DNA from: Uranotaenia lowii
Lineage: Eukaryota; Arthropoda; Insecta; Diptera; Culicidae
Length of the DNA stretch: 64,000 bases
Direction: 5' to 3'
Assembly: GCF_029784155.1 (NCBI RefSeq)
Contig: NC_073692.1
Location: 328,991,920-329,055,919, forward strand
Shown here: positions 56,495-64,000 of the stretch, one piece after another
How positions within the stretch are numbered: the first letter of the stretch is position 1
Layout: the number at the start of each line of letters is the position of its first letter
Program-made: the position numbers and the translations under genes
The notes under the pieces: generated by a model
Told to the model about the DNA's origin: nothing
The model's input: the letters and a program-made list of their open reading frames with translations, nothing else
Database searches by the model: none

Positions 56495-57260
56495 CCGTCA
56501 ACGAATGGTAGGTATTTATCAAAACACATATCTCGATACCAAAAAAAAAATACGGATCACCCTCATTATCCTTGTTACAAATGGTTTCCGAAATGGATCA
56601 GAACCGCGTCAGATGGCGCTCGAAACCATTAATCAAGGAGCGCTCGAAATGATCCTTCGGAAAGTCGCGACCGATACACATTTTGAAATGTTTGTTTTAA
56701 TGGGGTGCTGCCGCCGCCCGCCGTTTGGTTTTTAAACCCGACAATCAGGTAGTCCTCTTCTGGTTCCAACCTATGCTGGCAAGTGCAAGCTGTTCCGTTT
56801 GGCTTAGCCAATGTTAATGACTATCGGCCGAGAAGCGCTGGAGAAGCTGCAAGTTCTGACGAGAAGATCCTATCCAGGCCGTCGTCCTCCTACTTCCTGC
56901 GGCGATGAGCGCATTCTGTCTGCCTCGCAAAAGGAGGACGAAAAGGAGGAGCCGCAAAAGGAGGACGAAAAGGAGGAGCAGAAGCAAGGAACAAATCCTT
57001 GGGCTTAAGATATAAGTTGATTGGTCGCTTTTTGCTGAAACGCTAATGGACTGCTTCCATAGGCTCTATACTGTAAAGAGTCGGATGCTTGATGCACTTT
57101 TCAACATCTGTCAAATCTGGTCGGCGGATTGTTTCCAAGTTACCATTTGGCGGTTTCAGGCAAATCGAATTCACTTTTATTGCGATTTTTGGCATTTGAT
57201 TGTGGGTTATGGTAAGATGGTTCAAGAAATGATATCGGAATAAGCCATATTGAGGAGACA
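56495..57260. other. GC-richer unique island, no gene proven
   Basis: The best frame is 56811-57008 (65 codons), ending in a duplicated QKEDEKEE-type block produced by a 24-bp tandem duplication at about 56930-56980. A start context and any conserved domain are lacking. Overlapping minus-strand frames are equally long, so coding is not supported. Confidence 0.3.
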
Positions 57261-57503
57261 TTTTGTGCTATCCACCTTGGCTTGAAACCTTTGAATATGG
57301 CCAACATTGAGCTCATTTGGAGAATTCAAAGATGACCCTCAAAGATCATGAAATTTGTATGGAAAAAGTGAGCAGTGAAAAATCATAATAAACTCTTAAA
57401 ACACTTTAGAGTAAGGTTTCCGGTACGTTTCCAAGCCGGGCAAATCCGGGCATTTTAAGCCAAAAACCTGGCAAAATCCAGGAAAAATAAAAAAATGAAA
57501 AAT

Positions 57504-58588
57504 TGACAAAAATGACAAAAATGACAAAAATGACAAAAATGACAAAAATGACAAAAATGACAAAAATGACAAAAATGACAAAAATGACAAAAATGACAAA
57601 AATGACAAAAATGACAAAAATGACAAAAATGACAAAAATGACAAAAATGACAAAAATGACAAAAATGACAAAAATGACAAAAATGACAAAAATGACAAAA
57701 ATGACAAAAATGACAAAAATGACAAAAATGACAAAAATGACAAAAATGACAAAAATGACAAAAATGACAAAAATGACAAAAATGACAAAAATGACAAAAA
57801 TGACAAAAATGACAAAAATGACAAAAATGACAAAAATGACAAAAATGACAAAAATGACAAAAATGACAAAAATGACAAAAATCACAAAAATGACAAAAAT
57901 GACAAAAATCACAAAAATGACAAAAATTAAAAAAATAAAAAAAATCACAAAAATGACAAAAATTAAAAAAATAAAAAAAATGACAAAAATGACAAAAATG
58001 ACAAAAATGACAAAAATTACAAAAATGACAAAAATGACAAAAATGACAAAAATGACAAAAATGACAAAAATGACAAAAATGACAAAAATGACAAAAATGA
58101 CAAAAATGACAAAAATGACAAAAATGACAAAAATGACAAAAATGACAAAAATGACAAAAATGACAAAAATGACAAAAATGACAAAAATGACAAAAATGAC
58201 AAAAATGACAAAAATGACAAAAATGACAAAAATGACAAAAATGACAAAAATGACAAAAATGACAAAAATGACAAAAATGACAAAAATGACAAAAATGACA
58301 AAAATGACAAAAATGACAAAAATGACAAAAATGACAAAAATGACAAAAATGACAAAAATGACAAAAATGACAAAAATGACAAAAATGACAAAAATGACAA
58401 AAATGACAAAAATGACAAAAATGACAAAAATGACAAAAATGACAAAAATGACAAAAATGACAAAAATGACAAAAATGACAAAAATGACAAAAATGACAAA
58501 AATGGCACAAATGACTAAATTGACAAAAATGACAAAAATGACCAAAATGACAAAAATGACTAAAATGACCAAAACGACAAAAATGACA
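57504..58588 (+). repeat. (ATGACAAAA)n satellite, about 120 units
   Basis: A 9-bp unit is repeated over about 1.08 kb. The period is divisible by three, so one plus frame reads Met-Thr-Lys continuously for 364 codons, and the minus frames give Phe/Val/Ile or Cys/His/Phe cycles. These are artefacts of the repeat. A diverged patch at about 57880-57980 contains AAATTAAAAAAATAAAAAAA and ATCACAAAA units, with a duplicated sub-block. Edge units degrade at 58501-58588. The left flank (GAAAAATTGAC) suggests the array grew from local sequence. Confidence 0.96.
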
Positions 58589-59552
58589 ATAAACTAATTG
58601 TTACACAAAAATCATAAATTATGAAATGAACTTAAGTTAAAAAATTTCTCTTTAATATACGGGAAAACTCGGTAAAAACCGGTTATTCTGGAATGCTTAC
58701 TTTAGAATGATACATCCATCGAGGTTTTAAGTTGAATGAAAACTTTGATATACATCCTTATTCGTTTTGACCCAGTATAAGTAACAGAGCCTTAAGTCAA
58801 TTTTTTTTTAAATATGTTCATTAGGGTGGCAATGGATATAGCGAAAAATTTCATGTTCGAATAAAAAAAAAACGATTTTAAACATTTTGTAGATTGGCCC
58901 AAAAGACTGACATGTGAAACATTTCAGAATACTTGATTTAGATGTGCCTCAAAGCGCTTGAAGTTTCAGTTTTTCACTTTTAAATATCACCAAATGAAGG
59001 ACCAAAGGAAATCGGAAAAAAAATAAATTTTGATTGTGATGTCAAATTACTTAAAAATTCATTAAGCGTCGAAATTTGGTGTTATCGGGAGATCATTTTC
59101 TTGTCGAAATTAGATTTCTTATGACACGGTGTTTCTGGGAGAATGCTTTATTTTTTAAACAATAAGCATAATTTTTGCACCATTCGAAAGCTGGAACTTT
59201 CCCCTTTAATTTGAGCCCAAATTTGAAATAATCTGTCGGGAGGTTTAACCATTTAACCTTTTTAATGGTTTAACAAAGGCAAATTCACTGTTAAATCACT
59301 TGTCTTGTAAAATTCCCTGCCTACAAGACCTCAAATTGATACAAATTGAGAGAATAGGGTTGTACTGTCGCAAATAGACTGATTACTATTTCATTCGAAA
59401 AATCCAATAAAACTTGTCATGGCTGGTTGTATCAAGACCAGAAATAGTATCCTAACAACTTAGTAATTGATAGCAGATTTCTGAAAATTTTCACGATGGT
59501 TAAATTACATTGATAAAACAATCTCTTGATCAGGATTATTGGAAGTGAGGAG
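58589..59552. other. AT-rich sequence, no gene recognised
   Basis: GTAAGCATTCC in reverse complement near 58695, next to ACCGGTTATTC, resembles 46699-46730. TTAGGGTGGCAATGGATATA at 58823 looks like a repeat end, but no partner was found. Confidence 0.3.
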
Positions 59553-60250
59553 CAAGGCCGTGCGAACGGGGGGGGTTTAGGGGTTTAACCCCTCTCCCCC
59601 CTCCTCATGAAGATTTATCTCAAGTAAAATGTTCTAAAAAGAAAAGAGAAATTACTTGATTCTAAAAGGTGTTAAATAAGTGTTAACAAGAAAGTCAGAA
59701 ACTTTTCTCGCCTCCGGCGGAAATTCATCTTAAATAAACCTAGGCTTGTGACATTTTATTTTACGACATACATCTATGCCGTTCACGAATTGAAACTAGT
59801 TTTTAATTGTTGATTTTGATTTGCAATTCAATCAACCTTTAGCATTTAAACTCTAAACTTGACATTCAAACCCCTATCTCGTCTTTAGGATGAGTCATTA
59901 TTCAAAAGTGTAACCAAATAAATTCAGAATTTGAAACATTTGAACTACAAAATAATTCATCGAATACTAATTTTCGACATCAACAATTTGGAAGCCATGT
60001 ATTCACGATGGTCATCATAATTAGCAAATTGAAATCTTTTTTACTAAAAATTTTGATTTACAAAAAAGTTGTGCTGATATAAAATATTTTTCAAGAAACC
60101 TATTTCGATTTCAATTTATTTAGTGTTTTTTGTTCTAAGTGCTAAACATAACTTTCAAAAACGTTTTGATAGATTACATAAGGCTACAAAATCAACATCT
60201 TTCGAGGTGCAAAGAATTTAAAAGCTTATTTTGACTAATTAAGGTGCCTT
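59553..60250 (-). mobile_element. hAT-like element terminus, copy B (reverse orientation)
   Basis: It starts CAAGGCCGTGCGAACGGGGG, the same terminus as at 40786 but inverted. Read on the minus strand, internal features match copy A in order: AATAGGTTTCTTGAAAAATA, TTTCAAATTCTGAA, GGTTACACTTTTGAA, CCTAGGTTTATTT, CCGCCGGAGGCGAG, TTAACACTTATTTAACACC, and the C-run/G-run blocks. The other terminus and target duplication were not found. Confidence 0.62.
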
Positions 60251-61838
60251 GAATCTAAAGATGTAATTTTACTCTCAGCTTTTGTTTTTTTAATAACTTT
60301 TGCAAATATTTTAAAATCATTTTAAAAATTTCTGCATTATTTTTACAAAACTATAAACAAAAACACAAGATCTTAAAATAAAGGTATGAATCTATTTCCT
60401 ACTTTCCTCAAGACTTCAAGTAATTTTGAATTCTGCGAAAAAGTTATAGAGGTTTTCAATTTGTGTACTTTTCCCCATTTTAATAAGGTTTTAAACCAAA
60501 TTGAATTTTAAATATTTTTAAAGCAAAAAATCTAATTGTTTTGCAGGTTTGAACAAATTTTGTTAAATGTATTTTTTTTTTAATTTTATTCAGTAATGTC
60601 AGAAATACTTGTAATAAATCTTTCCAAATTTTTATAAACTGTAGAATTTAACTTTTTAGATCGTGCATCATCATCTTTGGAATATTGTTCCTTAATTGAA
60701 TTAAGGAAAATTTAGTATATCCATAATAAACAAATTTAGAATAAGATTTTTTCTGTAACCATAGATTTGTTACTTCATCAGTTATCAATGATTGATTTCG
60801 TTTAAAACTGATACATTTTAAAGCTTTTAAACTCCATATCACGAAAATGCAAGGTAATAGACAAAATTTGACAAAATAGTTGAGTTCGGGACGCTTAAAT
60901 CTACCAAATCAATCATATGCATCAAAATGCAGTTCCTATAAGTCATAAATTAAAATTTTCTTTTAAATCCTTTTAAAATGATTGGACGAGTTTAATGAAA
61001 AAAATTCTTTTAAAGTTAAAAAAACTAATCTTTTTCTTCTTCACATTTTGTTTAATTAAAAAAACGAATTTAAAAGTAAAACTATTTGAGTTTTGCGAAT
61101 AATATTTTTCTTAAGTATGTCTTCGTTTTTCGAATCTGAATTTTTGTGTTCTGATAACAAAATCTTCTGCTTTTGAAACTAAATTTATTAAAGTTATTAT
61201 TTTGAACTGAAGAATTTTTTGCCTTTTATTTTAATTTCTGGACGAATTCTAATATAAAAAAAGCTTTATCTTTGACTTTGATCATCACAGTCTTGAAATT
61301 TTTTAAATATTTTCTTCATTTATCAAATAAAATTCAATTATCAACTATTGAAGTTCAAAATGTTTTTTTTTTTCCTAATCGCAAATTCTCGACAGATTCC
61401 TTTTAATTCAACCACGGTACCACGATCCATACCGTGGTTGAATTTAAAGAAGTTTTTCGATTGCTTTAATTCAGTTGAATCATTCAACTGGTCACAACAC
61501 AACAGAGCGAGAATTTCTAATCATGATAATTTTTTGTTCCAAATTCAAGATACTACAGTGGATTTTTCTAATCCATTCCATTGAAAATGAAGAAAAGAGT
61601 TGTAAAATAAGATATAATTAAAAAAAAAATCATTCTAATTTTTCTAACAATTTTTTATCATGGTTAATTTTTTACGTGATCTGACATTTATTTAAAAATT
61701 CAGATTTTTTTAAATGTGGCGTTATATTTTATGTAGTCTATATCTGTGTAATAATGCTTATGTTTAAAGCTTTATTCGCGATTTCTATTCTTTTTCTGAT
61801 GTTTCAGAAATATTGATTTCAAATTTGTTATTCTTAGA
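60251..61838. other. AT-rich sequence, no gene recognised
   Basis: No repeats or coding sequence were recognised apart from a short inverted repeat, ACCACGGTACCACGATCCAT near 61411 against ACCGTGGTTGAATTT near 61431. Confidence 0.3.
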
Positions 61839-61931
<93 letters not shown>

Positions 61932-61944
61932 TTTTTTTTTTTTT
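61839..61944 (+). repeat. (ATT)n microsatellite and T-run
   Basis: About 30 TTA/ATT units (to about 61930) followed by a T-run. The minus-strand poly-Asn frame across it is an artefact. Confidence 0.97.
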
Positions 61945-62089
61945 AAATTGCGACCCAGAGATGGGTCTTGACTCAAACATTCAGTCAGCGAAAATTTTTT
62001 TGTAGAGAAATGAATCCAACTTAGATGAAATTTCAGGGACTAGATAAGAGAAAACCGATGTTGAAAAACATGCGAAAAAAATTCGCCTT

Positions 62090-62163
62090 GTCTCCCGGTG
62101 AGACTTGAATCCACATCTTGCGCCTCTCCGGGGCCCCTGTATTAACATTCTACTACAGGAGAC
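62090..62163 (-). repeat. tRNA-like segment in the left arm of the palindrome
   Basis: This is the inverted counterpart of 62376-62448, with one extra base. On the minus strand it begins GTCTCCTGTAGTAGAATG and ends CGGGAGAC. Confidence 0.55.
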
Positions 62164-62375
62164 CAACCTGGCGTATGAATATTATACTGGTTGAGTGTCG
62201 ATGTCTATCGGAATGAAGGGAATAGTTCTCCCATGTGTGATTCCAACTACCGTAAGATGAAATGATGGGAATAGAAATAGACCAAGAAAAATGATTATGA
62301 TCACATGGGAGAACTATTCCCTTCATTCCGATAGACATCGACACTCAACCAGTATAATATTCATACGCCAGGTTG

Positions 62376-62448
62376 GTCTCCTGTAGTAGAATGTTAATAC
62401 ATGGGCCCGGAGAGGCGCAAGATGTGGGTTCAAGTCTCACCGGGAGAC
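62376..62448 (+). repeat. tRNA-like segment in the right arm of the palindrome
   Basis: The 73-base segment starts GTCTCCT and ends GGGAGAC, giving a seven-pair acceptor-like stem. TGTA and TACA can form a D stem, and GTGGGTTCAAGTCTCAC forms a five-pair T arm with the TTCAAGT loop. An anticodon arm is not convincing and one base is extra between the T arm and acceptor. It is tRNA-derived or tRNA-mimicking, and probably not a functional tRNA gene. Confidence 0.6.
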
Positions 62449-62542
62449 AAGGCGAATTTTTTTCGCATGTTTTTCAACATCGATTTTCTCTTATCTAGTC
62501 CCTGAAATTTCATCTAAGTTGGATTCATTTCTCTACAAAAAA

Positions 62543-64000
62543 CTTAGAATTAATTTTCAAGCAAATTTTAGTTTAGAATAAGGTACATCATTTGGAATGA
62601 TGTATCAATAACTTACCGGAAATGGCATTGATTTGGAACATTCATTTTAATTCGTTTTAAAAATGTTGATTAATTTTAATTTAATTAAGTAAAATTTATT
62701 ACTTTTTAGGTTTGTGTGATAATTATAAGTAAGCAAGCGGTTTAAAAATAAATTTCCTTATTTCTTATGTATTTTTGGTATTGTTATTATTTTCGGCTAA
62801 ATTTGAATTTCGAAACCCCCCCCCCCCCCCCCCCCCCCCCTTGTGTTCTTGTGAGGGTTTTCATGAACAAATATTTGGGACTAGGAAAAAATGTACTTGT
62901 TTCTTAGATTTAAGCCCAATTGTTCTAATAATCCACAATAAAAAAATATCATTGTTGAAAATCTTTCATCCTTTTTGATGATTTTCATACTGTCATAATT
63001 TTCACTGTTAATCGATTGTTCAACTTTGGACATGGGTACCAGAAAGATGGTAAAGTGTCAAATAATAAATTTAAAAAAAATCAACTTTTGTCATGGTTGA
63101 TTACATAAGTCAACGTTTTTCGATGCATTCGTGTAAAAGAAATGGATTCGAGTTTACACACACTAATAAAGCAAATATTTTTTGTCGAAAGTACACGAAC
63201 TGAACCTTATGTCACTAATTGTTTTATCGATCAGAAAGAAAAAGAAGATTTCTTAATCTCAAAATCACCTTCGTTTTCAACAGTTTTAAGCGGTTGATTT
63301 GATTTGATACAATCATGAGAAAATATTTTCTGAATTCACTTATAGTTTGTTTACAGGGCTTTATCAGATTTTGTGCGTATGTTCAATATTGTTTCCAAAT
63401 AGTTTTTCATTTATTCCACTTACCGAAAATATTTTTTTTCAAATTTCCTAGATGGAATTAATTACATGAATTTTGGTCTGGTTGTATTCTATACCGAAAA
63501 CTGCAAGCATTTGTCAGTAATTTTCTTTTTGCATTTTTGAATCCCCCTCTAGAATTATTTTTTATCATTTTCCTAAAAAAAAATGGTACATTACTCCTCA
63601 GGATGATCGTGTCATGAACAGAATTGATTGCAGTAGTTTGAAATGCTTAAAATTGATTGTTAACATTAATTTACCGAGATTTTGCACTTACTCAAGATGT
63701 TACATTGCTCAAAATAAAAAATGAGTAAAAAAATTGCAAGTAAAGCTATATTTTTTTCTCATTAGATCTTCTTTGAATGCTTTTTAACTCCAGACAATCT
63801 TGATAAATATTATGGAAAAGATTTAATTTTCGTTTGTTTGTTTGTTTGTTTATTTGTCTGGGATTTTAACACTATCGTGTTATTCATTCCTATTCCTCCG
63901 TGGCTTGTGTCAACGATTTATTTTTCAATTTAATTGAACCCTTCTGAACATTCAAACATGCTATATCTATTCAATTACTAAATCATCGAGAAACTTCGGA
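62543..64000. other. AT-rich sequence, no gene recognised
   Basis: It contains a run of 25 C at 62816-62840 and (GTTT)n near 63834-63853. No coding sequence or transposon ends were recognised. The 67-codon frame through the poly-C is an artefact. Confidence 0.35.
62816..62840 (+). repeat. Poly(C) run of 25
   Basis: An uninterrupted C homopolymer lies in AT-rich DNA. Comparable G/C runs occur at hAT-like ends at 22733, 40740 and 59568, so it might mark a decayed terminus. Homopolymer length is error-prone in sequencing. Confidence 0.9.

Larger units (their letters stand above)
61996..62542. repeat. Near-perfect palindrome, about 242-bp arms
   Basis: The arms 61996-62237 and 62302-62542 are reverse complements with only a handful of differences, such as TTGAATCC/TTGAACCC and GGGGCCCCTGT/GGGCCCATGT. 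A 64-base spacer separates them. Each arm contains a tRNA-like segment. No target duplication was identified. It is either a recent foldback element or an inverted duplication of a SINE-like repeat. Confidence 0.92.

Noticed and set aside
56811..57008. Small acidic protein gene with a QKEDEKEE repeat
   Set aside because: The repeat comes from a 24-bp tandem duplication, antisense frames are equally long, and no start context or homologous domain is visible.
57406..58597. Long open frames on both strands of Met-Thr-Lys, Phe-Val-Ile or Cys-His-Phe repeats
   Set aside because: They are translations of the 9-bp satellite (ATGACAAAA)n and its complement.
61785..61976. Poly-asparagine frame
   Set aside because: It is a translation of the (ATT)n microsatellite.
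62376..62448. Functional tRNA gene
   Set aside because: The acceptor stem and T arm pair, but the anticodon arm does not, an extra base breaks the T-arm/acceptor junction, and an inverted copy lies nearby.

Overview
This window looks like a gene-poor, AT-rich stretch of an insect nuclear genome, most likely a mosquito (Culicidae). That assignment is an inference from the mix of non-LTR retrotransposons (RTE-like, CR1-like and R1-like), TA-flanked MITEs with long terminal inverted repeats, hAT-type elements, Helentron-like termini and tRNA-derived SINE-like boxes. No database was searched. I found no convincing intact host gene, no functional rRNA or tRNA gene and no CRISPR array. The recognisable protein-coding material is reverse transcriptase and endonuclease sequence from dead retrotransposons. 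Nearly all other long open frames are translations of satellites or chance frames.

Layout. 0-5.1 kb: two copies of a TIR element with an internal tRNA-like box, a SINE-like head, a 280-bp hAT MITE with an exact 8-bp target duplication, and two arrays of one short motif in opposite orientations. 5.1-8.7 kb: unique sequence. 8.83-11.57 kb: an almost pure 8-bp satellite. 12.6-20.2 kb: a nest of insertions. An old RTE-like element carries a 954-bp TA-flanked MITE and an 81-bp hairpin. A younger RTE element sits at its 3' end between 18/19-bp target duplications and is itself split by a 1,660-bp LTR/TRIM element with 240-bp LTRs. 20.2-23.3 kb: a 3-kb hAT-type element with a second hAT-type element inside it. 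25-27.5 kb: a spaced palindromic motif series. 28.8-30.75 kb: a Helentron-like element. 30.9-34.8 kb: two CR1-like pseudogenes in tandem, with an 818-bp foldback element in the 3' tail of the first. 36.2-37.3 kb: a TA-flanked MITE. 38-48 kb: diverged AT-rich repeats, including a second Helentron-like copy split by a TA MITE and a TTAA MITE, and another large MITE. 49-51 kb and 56.5-57.3 kb: GC-richer unique islands. 57.5-58.6 kb: a 9-bp satellite. 59.5-60.3 kb: an inverted copy of the hAT-like end seen at 40.8 kb. 62.0-62.5 kb: a near-perfect palindrome with tRNA-like sequence in both arms.

The strongest results come from insertion junctions that can be read directly. In several cases the uninterrupted site can be seen, either in a paralogous copy or in the restored reading of the host element, so boundaries and target duplications are fixed to the base. 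The insertion order can therefore be partly reconstructed. No genes act together in a pathway here; the window records successive transposition. The least explained features are the inverted pair of GAGTTGAGAG-type arrays, the palindromic GTGAATTCACGTCAC series, and the repeated presence of tRNA-like boxes inside inverted-repeat elements.
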